This document shows, one piece after another, positions 21,801-31,600 of a DNA stretch of 64,000 nt; position 1 is the first letter of the stretch; the number at the start of each line of letters is the position of its first letter. Both the position numbers and the translations under genes were made by a program. Origin of the DNA: Phoronis australis (lineage: Eukaryota; Phoronida; Phoronidae); contig NMRA01000167.1 of NCBI GenBank assembly GCA_002633005.1, positions 433,124-497,123 of the forward strand, given 5' to 3'. Under the pieces are notes generated by a model that saw only the letters and a list, made by a program, of their open reading frames with translations, had not been told where the DNA came from and ran no database searches.

Positions 21801-22320
21801 CCCCTCAATTTTCAAGTTCTTTGATGAACGCTATGGAATTGTGACCAAGTTGACAGCAGGCAAACAACAGGGGGCGCAATCTCATGCTGACTTGCATTCA
21901 GATCAATCAAGGAAAAAGATGTCCGATCAAAACGAGCATGCTCGAGGTGATCATCCTGACCAGACTCGAAGTGTTCACAGTAAGCAGGTTCAAAGTTCTC
22001 AATCCGAGGATGCTCCTGGTGATCAGGAAAAGAAAACACAGATTGAGGCTGAGTATGCTCATAATGATCAACCTGAGGTGACTCAAAGTGATCAGCGTGA
22101 GCAGGCAAAAGATGTTCAGCACGAGCCTGCTCCGATTGTTCTGTATGAAAGGGTTGAGAGTGAGAGTGGTCAACATAAGCAAACAGTGACTGAACAGGAG
22201 CCCACGTTTAGTGATAATTTTGATCCCGCTCACAGTGGTAAAGAAATGGAAACTCCCAGTGGTCAACATGAGCAAGCTCAGAGCGGCCAATCTACTGAGA
22301 CCCAGATGGATTGGAATTGA
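9885..22320 (+). CDS. ARB2A: Arb2-domain protein (FAM172A family) with N-terminal membrane anchor
   Basis: Eleven exons join in phase: 9885-9938, 12001-12771, 13566-13650, 15604-15704, 16129-16191, 17076-17200, 18796-18925, 19053-19172, 19807-19917, 20935-21019 and 21764-22320, giving 733 residues. Residues 12-33 are a hydrophobic anchor followed by HRTVK, predicting a cytosolic C-terminus. Residues 57-220 are acidic and duplicated. Residues about 295-570 are the Arb2 domain, strongly like vertebrate FAM172[17 protein letters not shown] (384-399), AHSYGG (nucleophile-like Ser474), TDS (Asp502) and SFPSIFKFF after His553, a possible Ser-Asp-His triad. The tail (570-733) is D/Q/H/S-rich. Known: family members resemble alpha/beta hydrolases; human ARB2A is reported with AGO2 and in co-transcriptional splicing control. 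Odd: the charged linker found in vertebrates before the PEEH segment is nearly absent, and the donor at 13651 (GTTCAG) is weak. Enzymatic activity is unproven for the family. Confidence 0.87.
10341..10693. mobile_element. TTAA-bounded MITE, copy 1 (ARB2A intron 1)
   Basis: The ends are inverted: TTAAAAGGATAT at 10341 and ATATCCTTTTAA ending at 10693. Inside, CTAAACCCTGTTTTGATGAT near the left end and GGGTTTGATATCC near the right match copy 2 at 19952-20300, as do internal stretches such as the one around ACATTGTGGTCCTTGG. TTAA at both borders would suit a piggyBac-type target duplication; that is inferred. A second, 75-bp palindromic element is inserted at 10547. Confidence 0.7.
10547..10621. 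mobile_element. 75-bp perfect palindromic insertion with TTTCAG target duplication
   Basis: Two perfect 34-bp inverted arms (10547-10580 and 10588-10621) enclose a 7-nt loop, ACACTAC. The hexamer TTTCAG lies directly outside both ends (10541-10546 and 10622-10627), exactly as a 6-bp target-site duplication. The host sequence is the MITE at 10341-10693, so this is a nested insertion. The arm is related to the solo copy at 8866-8899. It has no coding capacity. Confidence 0.8.
12115..12606 (+). repeat. Tandem 82-residue duplication in ARB2A exon 2
   Basis: Residues 57-138 (12115-12360) and 139-220 (12361-12606) are two copies of one 246-bp unit with no indel between them. Shared landmarks are [26 protein letters not shown] and ELNSQ. 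The product is strongly acidic and probably disordered. Because the copy is inside one exon and in register at DNA level, it arose by tandem duplication rather than exon shuffling. A shorter, decayed third unit may follow (residues 221-270, with FVNEAS and SEELQ). Confidence 0.9.
12900..13490. repeat. Decayed relatives of the 22-bp GACTCACAAACAC repeats
   Basis: ARB2A intron 2 (12772-13565) carries scattered copies of the core that builds the foldback arms at 8907-9329: CCAACTCACAAACACTC near 12950, inverted TTTGTGAGTCAG near 13015, GACTCACAAGACAG near 13328 and GCTCACAAATATGACTCG near 13415. Direct and inverted copies both occur, so this is probably one or two old, degraded foldback copies. 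No exon is supported here. Confidence 0.45.
13651..15603. other. ARB2A intron 3
   Basis: This intron separates the exon ending with YQFNE from the exon starting DGELRKI. It is AT-rich and no repeat, RNA gene or open frame in it is convincing. Confidence 0.6.
17201..18795. other. ARB2A intron 6
   Basis: The intron splits the conserved RR|LIINNN region of the Arb2 domain. It holds one CTCF-like motif remnant (CACCATCTAGTGACC near 17679) and otherwise nothing recognisable. Confidence 0.5.
19952..20300. mobile_element. TTAA-bounded MITE, copy 2 (ARB2A intron 9)
   Basis: This matches the MITE at 10341-10693 from TACTAAACCCTGTTTTGATG at the left to TGGGTTTGATATCCTTTAA at the right. It retains about 80 bp that copy 1 lacks, and lacks the nested palindrome. 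The left terminal repeat is eroded (TTAAGGCTACTAAACCC). It starts about 35 bp after the donor of exon 9 (19918). Confidence 0.65.
21845..22317 (+). repeat. Degenerate short repeats coding the ARB2A tail
   Basis: The last exon after the Arb2 domain is built from loosely repeated 30-36-bp units rich in GATCAN and CATGCT, giving motifs such as [23 protein letters not shown] and [10 protein letters not shown]. The repetitive composition also keeps an antisense frame open (21907-22368), which I treat as a shadow. The protein ends TQMDWN; the HEEL-type C-terminus of human ARB2A is absent. Confidence 0.65.
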
Positions 22321-22450
22321 AACTGATTTTAGAAGCCATTGCCTAGCTGAAACTGTTAGTTTTGTCAAAGTTTAAGTTTTGTTTTGGTTTTTTCTCTTGC
22401 TTTGCTATTTTGCTGCCAAGGGTTCATGGGTTGGAGTAACATTGGTGTGT

Positions 22451-22456
22451 AATAAA
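22451..22456 (+). terminator. Polyadenylation signal for ARB2A
   Basis: A canonical AATAAA lies 131 bp after the ARB2A stop codon, followed by G/T-rich sequence (GGAAATGGTTG, TTGCTGTTTATTGCTC). It gives a normal short 3' UTR. Confidence 0.75.
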
Positions 22457-22469
22457 GATGGAAATGGTT

Positions 22470-24960
22470 GAACAGAATGAAATTCAAATGTTGCTGTTTA
22501 TTGCTCTATTTAGATTGCATCAATCCTCAACTGTAGAGGCACCAAGTGAATGAACTGAACACAGTCAAAAACATTTAACTTACTATTTTGTTTTGCATGT
22601 CATATGATCATGTTACTTATAGTAAAAATTATCCAATTGGGGTCAGTGAAAATTTGATTGTTTTGCTCAAGATCGCAGCTTGTCCCAAATTCTAGAAATA
22701 GACAGTATTGGCTGTATGTTAACATTACTTTGGATGACATCGAAATGGATTTTGAAAATCAGATTCCACAAAATTATACCATTGCATACCTTAACGTTGC
22801 AAACTGCTTCAGTTTAGCAAGAGCATTGGCTACCCTTGATCGACTTTGCCGGTTCTGCTGGATCAAGCAGCTAAGACATCTGATTGGTTCTCGGTGACGA
22901 CTTTCGACTTACGACATGTCTTAGCTGGTTGACCGAGTGGAACTGTCAAAGTCAGTTAAGAGCATCTCCAAATTACAGTAAACTCGCAGGTTAATGCCCA
23001 TGCCCAGATAATCCCCGACTTTTTGTCAATTTCCAGTTTAAGTGCTCACTGCTTGTGTAATCACCCACCCCCTCTTGGGGTTTCCCACGAGTTTACGACA
23101 CAATCCCCTGGACAATACAATCAACAGTCCTGGTTAGACCAGGTATATTGCAGCAACAGTAGGAAATATTGAGAACAAGGTATCGATGAAATATTTACTT
23201 TGAAATAGATATTGATTTGGTCATTTCTTGAGTATTGTGTTTCAAAAACCAGTTCAGATTGGTTGCATTAAGTTAGAGGTAAATCCCTATTGGCAATCGT
23301 GTGACATTACCTTTTTACTAAGAGTATCACTTACCACATTCCTGTTAGAGTGAACGCTAATGCTTGACTTGACCTCCTTTCCCAATTCTCAAAACCAGAA
23401 AACGAACATGCAATTGCTCAGATCAGTCAAAACTATAGATTTAGTTCACCCAATAGATACCTAACGCCCCCTTGTGTCTGTCCATCACTAGATTCACTGT
23501 GGTGGTACTGTCTGCATGTGCTAAAACTGTTGAGTAAAACGATAACATTATTGCATACTTTATTAGTGTATAATGTGTTGAATAAGGTCAAGATGTAGAA
23601 TTAATACCAATTTGTACCATTGATCGCTCTCAATGTCTGTCCCAGATTCAGTTATTTGGCTGTATAAAGCATACTAGACATTGGAAAAGGTGTTGCATCA
23701 AAACTGATTTCTTTCGAATTCGTTGTGCAAGCTTCATTTTGCTGAATTAGTCATACTAAACCTCATGAAATTTGTCAAAATCTGGAAAAAAGTGATAAGC
23801 AATTGTATAAAGAAAAAAGGATATGACAAAAATGATCACTGATGTGCCCCCACCCCCCCCCCCCCGAAGTGAGAATGGACCAAGCTGGTTTGAGACCGTG
23901 AATAACAGAGCTCCAAGATTGCCGATTCAGTCTGACCTATCTAAAAATTAGCAGAAGGAAGATAGAATTCTATTGTTTATAGGTGCTGTGGCCAAAGCCT
24001 AAGGTACTCCAACCCAAGAAGCTGCCATTTTGGACTGGCATGGAGTTGGTAACTAAGTCCACATAGTGGCTTAAGTAGAATTTTGTGGATGGGTGTGGTT
24101 CACACTCAGTAGGCTATTTCAAATTCACTTGCTATAAGTACTTTGTGAAGCCAGTGCTTTCAGTCAGACTACTGCCCTAGTTGGACAGTGTAACTAAACA
24201 AAGGGTTTGGCGGGTCCTGACTGAAGATAACTGCTTTATTACTTCCTACTATAAGTTCTGAATAGTTTTTTTTTTAATGTTTATTACGAAATCTTCAGAA
24301 TACAATGAATTTACATAACCCAGAAAGCGCCAAGAGGCATTAGATCTGAATAGTCGAACCTGTTAATGGCAATTTCAGGTTGAACTGACATTTACAGCTG
24401 ATAGCAATAGTGTTTTTGCTTTTTAGTACTAATTGACTAAAATTCATGATTTAAGAATGACATTGAACACACCACACTTAGGTGTTTGTTTTGTCGGCTG
24501 TTGTGGCATATCTCAAAACTTTTCAAGGGTGTATTGGTTGCTGCGTTCATAGCTGTCGTTTTCATTATGGATATTTAAGTGTACGATAATAAACAAAAAG
24601 CCGTTGTATTAATGTTGTTTATCGTTCATATCCGCACTTCGCTTTCTTACAAAGCCCCACCGTCAACTGAACGACCATGACTACCGCGATATCGAGCAGA
24701 GTCACGAGATTTCCAACTGCACCCATTGTTGACCCCGGTTGAATTATTTTGACGATGCAAGCATCTCGCGAAGGAAGTTATTGAGATCACGTACTTTGAG
24801 CTTCGCTTTTTTACGGTGATATCGCGGAGTCTTGCGTTATTGTTACTTTTTCTCTAGATTCTTCGTCTCTACCGAACACGCCCGTGGTCAGCGACTTCAA
24901 ATTCGCTGGCCGCTTAAAAGCCTAATGGCTGCTGACGCGGTGTCGACCTCTGTGTGTCAT
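22470..24960. other. Intergenic stretch without supported genes
   Basis: I see no credible exon, RNA gene or terminal-inverted-repeat element. A C homopolymer near 23855 and a T run near 24268 are the only low-complexity tracts. CpG density rises from about 24640 rightwards, which may mark the approach to a promoter. Confidence 0.5.
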
Positions 24961-24984
24961 TCCTAGATTAGAAGGCCCTTTACG

Positions 24985-25348
24985 ATGACATGTGCAGGTG
25001 AGAAGAGTCGATCACTTACGGTAATTATTATACAGACGTTGGGGGTTGGGGTTGAATTCTGCTTTGTCCATATTTTCACCTTATTTAGCAAGCTGCAAAT
25101 TGAGTCGCATGGGAACGAGACAAAACCCAATATTAAAGATAACCTAGCTACTATTACATTAACACCCCGTCTGATTTCTGCTTCAGACAACAACGGTTTC
25201 CGCCAAATGGGGTACATTACATCCAGATATCAAGCTAGTGAACTGTCGAGTATCCGCGGTCTTTACCCGGTATCACGACTCGCGGGCCAATAGCCAGGGC
25301 CATCCCGGATTGTTGAACACCGATACCGAGCTCTCCTTTGTTCCAGAG
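24985..25348 (+). CDS. Candidate two-exon gene start, unrecognised
   Basis: A short start exon at 24985-24997 (ATG ACA TGT GCA G, donor GTGAGA) is compatible in phase with an exon at about 25225-25348 (acceptor ACATCCAG, donor GTAAGA, peptide including VFTRYHDSRANSQGHPG and ELSFVPE). The join is frame-consistent and lies in a CpG-richer stretch. I do not recognise the peptide and the acceptor has a poor pyrimidine tract. Its donor is phase 0, which would fit the exon beginning at 26783. Confidence 0.25.
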
Positions 25349-25664
25349 GTAAGAAAATGTATTGTTTTCCATGGTCTCCTTTTGGAATGTCAGGCACCAA
25401 AGCGGCTGTCGGAAACCGTAGAGATGTATTCCCGTGTATCTATTTCTGCCTGATGATTTCAAGAATGCCTTAAAAGTACCAGGCTTGTAAAGTGTCTTCT
25501 TGAAAAGCTATTCAATGCGGTTCAAAATTAGGCCGACATCAACTTGACAATCGAACTTGCTTTACTTTCACGCGCTCCTTTTTTGATTGATGTCGAGAAG
25601 GCTAAGAAATTTTAATTAAAATGAGCCATGTACCGCGAAAGCTCATCAGAAATACCCTTTGAAA

Positions 25665-26069
25665 CAATTCCTGACGAAAGCACTATCTCGCAATATGTTT
25701 ACCACAGAGTTCTTCATTTTCCCTTGAGAGTAAAGGAATTTCCGGAAAATCACAAAATTGACAATTTTTGAAATACGTGCTAATATTTACATGTAGTTAC
25801 CACAGAGTTTCGAATCTCCTTTCCCCTTAAGATCAATGCGCATGCGCTTACACGGTCATTCACAAACAACTGACTGACAAGATGGCACGGAACATGAAAT
25901 GTCGTCAAACTTGTCTTTTAATTCCTGACGAAAGCACCATCTCGCAACATTTGGTACAGAGTAACTCACTTTCAACTGTGAGGAAATTTCCAGAAAAAAT
26001 CAGAAAATTCACGATTTTTGAAATACGCGCAAAGGAAAATTGTGGTTACCACAGAGTTTCTAATCTCCC
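25665..26069. repeat. Diverged direct duplication, about 150 bp
   Basis: 25665-25826 and 25920-26069 share AATTCCTGACGAAAGCAC, ATTTTTGAAATACG and GGTTACCACAGAGTTTC-like stretches in the same order and orientation, with substitutions and small indels between. The second copy overlaps the open frame that starts at 25882. Confidence 0.65.
25837..25847. promoter_or_regulatory. Perfect NRF1-type palindrome upstream of an ATG
   Basis: TGCGCATGCGC is the consensus binding site of NRF1, which sits in many animal core promoters. An ATG in good context (GACAAGATGG, 25882) follows 35 bp later and opens 65 codons (MARNMKCRQTCLLIPDEST...). The downstream part of that frame lies in a duplicated segment, so I do not call it a gene. 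A second NRF1-like site (TGCGCATGCTCAG) occurs near 42052. Confidence 0.35.
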
Positions 26070-26782
26070 CCACTTATGACAAATGCTTTTCCCTCATGAT
26101 TTCTCTGCAATATTTGAAAATTGATGTAAGCAATAAACAAGGGTAGGCTAATAAATGCATGTTAATGAGTGTTTGATTTGTTATTACTGAATGTTTGTTT
26201 GGTTAATAACTAACGTAGCTTGTCCCAATACTCTGGCATTGGGTGCAGGCTACCATGCATTCGCCACTTACATCGCAGATCCGCCCCTGCACCTGTGTAA
26301 CATTGGAAACGAATAATTAAAGGCGCTCTTTTCCGTAGTGTGCACATTTACTCTACTCACATGAATTTTCCCAACCGAACAACATTTCAAAGCTTACAAG
26401 CACGACGTGCAAGTATACACGTGACTGTACTACCATTTTTCGGCCATATTCAAAAGTTTGACTAGAGTGCCGAGCATAATATTGTGGTAGAATTTTTGTC
26501 TGACTATCACAATATCCGAAAGCTGTTTTTTTATAAAATTATTTTACTTAAAAATAATGTCCAATTGTAAAAAAATTGGAAAATCGCGTGACTGGATTTC
26601 TGTTACAATTTACATGTCACGAGACCAGCAGGGATAGCGAATCAGAAACACTTTCCTGTATTCATTAACTCAGACTGAAAATTTTAGTATAAAATAAGTA
26701 TGCATAAGTAAAACATTGATTTACCGGTATTCTCCATCAGCATTTCGTTAGAAACTTAATTGACTGCGATATTCGAAATTTG

Positions 26783-26965
26783 CAGCACTGTGTCATTAAG
26801 AGTAATTCCACAAAATATCAATTTTTGTGCGACCAAGACGGAGCTGCAGTGCCAGAAATACCTGAAGTGTTTAGACATATACATGATGAAAATAATTATA
26901 GCTCGATTTGTGCTCAATGGACAACATTTATGATGACACAGGGCCGGCGACACGCAAGTCTCTAA
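26783..26965 (+). CDS. Candidate terminal exon, unrecognised
   Basis: After an acceptor ending TTTGCAG at 26782, a frame runs 60 codons to TAA at 26963. It includes STKYQFLCDQDGAAV and IPEVFRHIHDENNYSS, with ordinary protein-like composition. Entry in phase 0 suits the donor at 25349 or a possible donor at 25954. I could not identify the family. Confidence 0.25.
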   Translation, partial: QHCVIKSNSTKYQFLCDQDGAAVPEIPEVFRHIHDENNYSSICAQWTTFMMTQGRRHASL

Positions 26966-27664
26966 GCGAAAGTTGTAGTAAAATCATTTACTGAATGATC
27001 TGCAACGCTGGTCAAAAACGACCTTCATCATTTCACTGTCCGGGGTGATGTGCGACAAAATTTGCTGACGAACATGATAGGTGATGCAAGAGTAGATAAT
27101 TTATTTCAAAGTCACTGTCATCCTTTTGAATTAAAAAATCCTGGCGCTTTGTGTTTCAAAAGCAACAGCTGGTGCACTATAGTAATTCTTTTAGTACTGA
27201 CGAGGCCAGGGCCTATGAACAAGCATTTCTGTTTCTATACAACACGTTAGTAGAAAGTATAAAACAAATATTATCACAGTTGCATGCTAACGAATGATTA
27301 CAACAGAAATAAAGCAAGGAGAACCAAAGCAATTATTCTGATCAGTGGTTCTCATATATCGAAAGACATAACACATCGGATACTGTATATTACGAGTTTT
27401 GAAACTCGCAGTCATGAATTTTTCAAGAAAAGTCGTAAACCGACCACTACTTAATAAGTGTACGTTCACATATCACGTCGGTTAGAGAATAATCCCTTGC
27501 ATTGGGGTGAAGTTTGCGAGTCTCCAAAGGGGTGACATTTGCAAGGAATTTCCATACAAATAGATACCTGTTTGAGTCCGCTATGTTAATGGTTGGGTGT
27601 TCTAGTGTTCTAGTTGAACCTTCTATCAAAATTCAGTACTCCAGGAGTAGTGAGACGAAGAACA

Positions 27665-28601
27665 ATGGCGGCCACACGTGTCAGTCTGATCAGGCACGTT
27701 GGGTGCAAGCCATTACCCTCATTTGGAATAGGTAACTTTTCAATTAAAAAATACCTCGCTTTGATGTATTCCTAAGTTTTGGACGTATATAGCTATCTAA
27801 TGTGCAAGTGCATGCGTGCGTACAAGACATTTTTTGAAAATGATGCACTGTCGCCATAACGTGACCAGTCTTAGTTGTTTCTCGATTTTCTTCATGTGTA
27901 CATTTACCAATGCAAGATTTACCTCTAGGCTATTTTGGGTCACGCTCAGGGTTTAGGAAGATAAAGAAGTAGGCGAAAGGACAACGAGGTTCCAAAATGG
28001 CAAGAAGTTTTTGGACAGGGTAGCTCAACCGACCGTTATGTAGACTCGCCAGTCATTACGCTGAATGAGATCTAGATCGCAATACATGTACACTGTATAA
28101 GGAGTTGAAGCGCATTCATTTAGCCTCCGCCAAAACGTAATCTATCATTCTTAGCTAGGTTCTGAACCGTTTCACGTTTGAGAATGGAGAATAAGCGGTT
28201 AGTAAGCAACTAACATTTCCAGTTTCGTACCCTTTGTATCATTCATATTAGCAAGCTGGTGTGCAGAGAAAACCAAGATGATGCGCATAACGCCGGGCAA
28301 AATGGCCATCTCAGTGGCTGGGAAAGCGATAGATGTCCAGTCTATCATCTATCTGTGCAAAATGGTCAGCAACTGGTGCTATGGATGGAACAAAAGAAGA
28401 CCCCAAGGCTCGTATTTAGAAGGACCGTCAAGCACATGCCATCTTGTGAAACCTGTGATGAAGTCCAAACCGTCCCTGAACACTCAAGAACTTCAACTCA
28501 AAAATGTCTGCCCCGCTTTACGGCTCATGATCATCGACAATGTCCTAGTGTTTCGAAACAGATATGCGCGTGAATTTCTGCAAATCAAGTGCTCTGATTG
28601 A
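27665..28601 (+). CDS. Candidate two-exon small mitochondrial protein, unrecognised
   Basis: Exon 1 (27665-27731) starts ACAATGG, a good start context, and reads MAATRVSLIRHVGCKPLPSF: basic, no acidic residues, amphipathic, as in mitochondrial presequences. The donor is GTAACT in phase 1. Exon 2 begins after GTGTGCAG at about 28269, enters in the matching phase and reads on (including MMRITPGKMAISVAGKA) to TGA at 28599-28601, about 132 residues in all. A second frame over the same exon is also open for more than 100 codons, so the true frame is uncertain. No polyadenylation signal follows closely. Confidence 0.35.
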
Positions 28602-31600
28602 ATAACAAATGAATTAACTGGGTGAATCAGAGCAGGGCAGGAAGACATAGAGATCCAGATTAAGAGTTGGAGGTCAGTGGATTAGTGGTCACATGCTAAG
28701 AAAGCCGAATGCCAACACTACCAGGCTTTTACACTTACTGACTCCAAAAAAGTAACTCGCCACTTCTGGTGAGCCCTAATAAGGTCACGGCAGAGGATTA
28801 AAGTTGGAAAATTGGGGTGGGGGGGAGTCTGTGACGTTGACCTTGAAACTTGACCCCGCAGGAGACAGGGACCTACAAATGAGACGCATTTGAAAACTTG
28901 CCCTTAACCTTGCTTTGGAAATGTCTCGGTTTGGTAGTCTTCAGGTTATTGGTCATGAAGATATGACTTCGAAAAACCGTTGTTCATCTTGGCACAACTT
29001 TTCTGATATTGTGAAGGAGGTATGTGAGTTTGGGGCACTCCTGGGCCCTTACTAAGGCCAAGAATAGTATGATACCTACATTTGTAGAGGGGGGAGACAA
29101 GGGGCTATTACATGCAAAAAGAATTTTTAAAATCGAAGACAAAAAGGTTTTCGACCAAAAAAAAATCTAGGCCAGGGGTTTTTGGGGCCGAAAAGTTTTT
29201 GTCTCCAATTACAAAAATCCTTTCCCAGATGGACGAAGAATGTCGAGAAACTAAGGACCACCAAGTTTGAGTTCGATTGGATCATTAATGAGGTCACACG
29301 GCAAGATCAAAGTTGAAAGACGTCATTTTGAGACCTTTTTCCCGCCTAAAATTTTTTTGACCCCGATTTCAAAACTTCTTTCATCGTTGGATAGCCATTT
29401 ACTTACTGACTCCAAAAAAGTAAGTCGCCACTTCTGGTGAGCCCTAAAAAGGTCACGGCAGAGGATTAAAGTTGGAAAATTGGGGGGGAGTCTGTGACGT
29501 TGACCTTAAACCTTGACCCCGCAGGAGACAGGGACCTACAAATGAGACGCATTTGAAAACTTGCCCTTATCCTTGCTTTGGAAATGTCTCGGTTTGGTAG
29601 TCTTCAGGTTATTGGTCATGAAAATATGACTTCGAAAAACCGTAGTTCATCTTGGCACAACTTTTCTGATATTGTGAAGGGGGTATGTGAGTTTGGGGCA
29701 CTCTTGGGCCCTTACTAAGGCCAAGAAAAGTATGATACCTACATTTGTAGAGGGGGGAGACAAGGGGCTATTAGATGCACAAAGAATTTTTAAAATCGAA
29801 GACAAAAAGGTTTTGGACCAAAAAAAACCTAGGCCTATAGTGCGGGGTTTTTTGGGGGCCGAAAAAATGTTTGTCTCGAATTACAAAAATTCTTTCCCAG
29901 ATGGACGAAAAATGCCAAGAAACTAAGGCCCACCAAGTTTGAGTTCGATTGGATCATTAATGAGGTCACACGGCAAGATCAAAGTTGAAAGATGTCATTT
30001 TGAGACATTTTTCCCGAGTAAATTTTTTTTGACCCCGATTTCAAAACTTCTTTCATCGTTGGATAGCATTTTAGTTACTGACTCCAAAAAAGTAAGTTGC
30101 CACTTCTGGTGAGCCCTAATAAGGTCACGGCAGAGGATTAAAGTTGGAAAATTGTGGTGGAGTCTCTGACGTTGACCTTAAACTTTGACCCCGCAGGAGA
30201 CAGGGACCTACAAATGAGACGCATTTGAAAACTTGCCCTTAACCTTGCTTTGGAAATGTCTCGGTTTGGTAGTCTTCAGGTTATTGGTCATGAAGATATG
30301 ACTTCGAAAAACCGTAGTTCAACTTGGCACAACTTTTCTGATATTGTGAAAGGGGTATGTGAGTTTGTGGCACTCCTGGGCCCTTACTAAGGCCAAGAAA
30401 AGTATGATACCTACATTTGTAGAGGGGGGAGAAATGGGGCTATAAGATGCACAAAGAATTTTTAAAATCGAAGACAAAAAGGTTTTCGACCAAAAAAAAA
30501 CCTAGGCCTATAGTCCAGGGGTTTTTGGGAGCCGAAAAAATGTTTGTCTCCAATTACAAAAATTCTTTCCCAGATGCACGAAGAATGCCGAGAAACTAAC
30601 GCCCACCAAGTTTGAGTTCGATTCGATCATTAATGAGGTTACACGGCAAGATCAAAGTTGAAGGACGTCATTTTGAGACCTTGTTCCCACCTAAAATTTT
30701 TTTGACCCGGATTTCAAAACTTCTTTCATCGTTGGATAGCCTTTTAATTACTGACTCCAAAAAAGTAAGTCGCCACTTCTGGTGAGCCCTAATAAGGTCA
30801 CGGCAGAGGATTAAATTTGGAAAATTGGGGGGGAGTCTGTGACGTTGACCTTAAACCTTGACCCTGCAGGAGACAGGGACCTACAAATTAGACGCATTTG
30901 AAAACTTGCCCTAAACCTTGCTTTGGAAATGTCTCGGTTTGGTAGTCTTCAGAATATTGGTCATGAAGATATCAATTTTAAAAACCGTAGTTCATCTTGG
31001 CACAACTTTTCTGATATTTTGAATGGGGTATGTGAGTTTGGGGCACTCCTGGGCCCTTACTAAGGCCAAGAAAAGTATGATACCTACATTTGTAGAGGGG
31101 GGAGACAAGTGGCTATTAGATGCACAAAGAATTTTTAAAATCGAAGACAAAAAGGTTTTGGACCAAAAAAACAAAACCTAGGCCTATAGTCCAGGGGTTT
31201 TTCGGGCCGAAAAAATGTTTGTCTCCAATTACTACAATTCTTTCCCAAATGGACGAAGAATGCCGAGAAACTAAGGCCCACCAAGTTTGAGTTCGATTGG
31301 ATCATTAATGAGGTCACACGGCAAGATCAAAGTTGAAAGACATCATTTTGAGACCTTTTTCCCGCCTAAATTTTTTTTTTACCCCGATTTCAAAACTTCT
31401 TTCATCGTTGGATAGCATTTTACTTACTGACTTCAAAAAAGTAAGTTGCCACTTCTGGTGAGCCCTAACAAGGTCTTGGCAGAGGATTAAAGTTGGAAAA
31501 TTGGGAGGGGGGAGTCTGTGACGTTGACCTTAAACTTTGACCCCGCAGGAGACAGGGACCTACAAATGAGACGCATTTGAAAACTTGCCCTTAACCTTGC

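Noticed and set aside
21907-22368. Antisense open frames of 98-153 codons opposite the ARB2A tail
   Set aside because: They arise from the repetitive coding sequence of the tail; there is no splice partner or similarity, and the plus frame is fixed by the Arb2 domain upstream.
26783-26965. Magnesium-dependent phosphatase (MDP1-like) exon, suggested by VPEIPEVFRHIH
   Set aside because: Only a few residues around the VPE-PEV segment look alike, and the neighbouring candidate exon lacks the DxDxT phosphatase motif.
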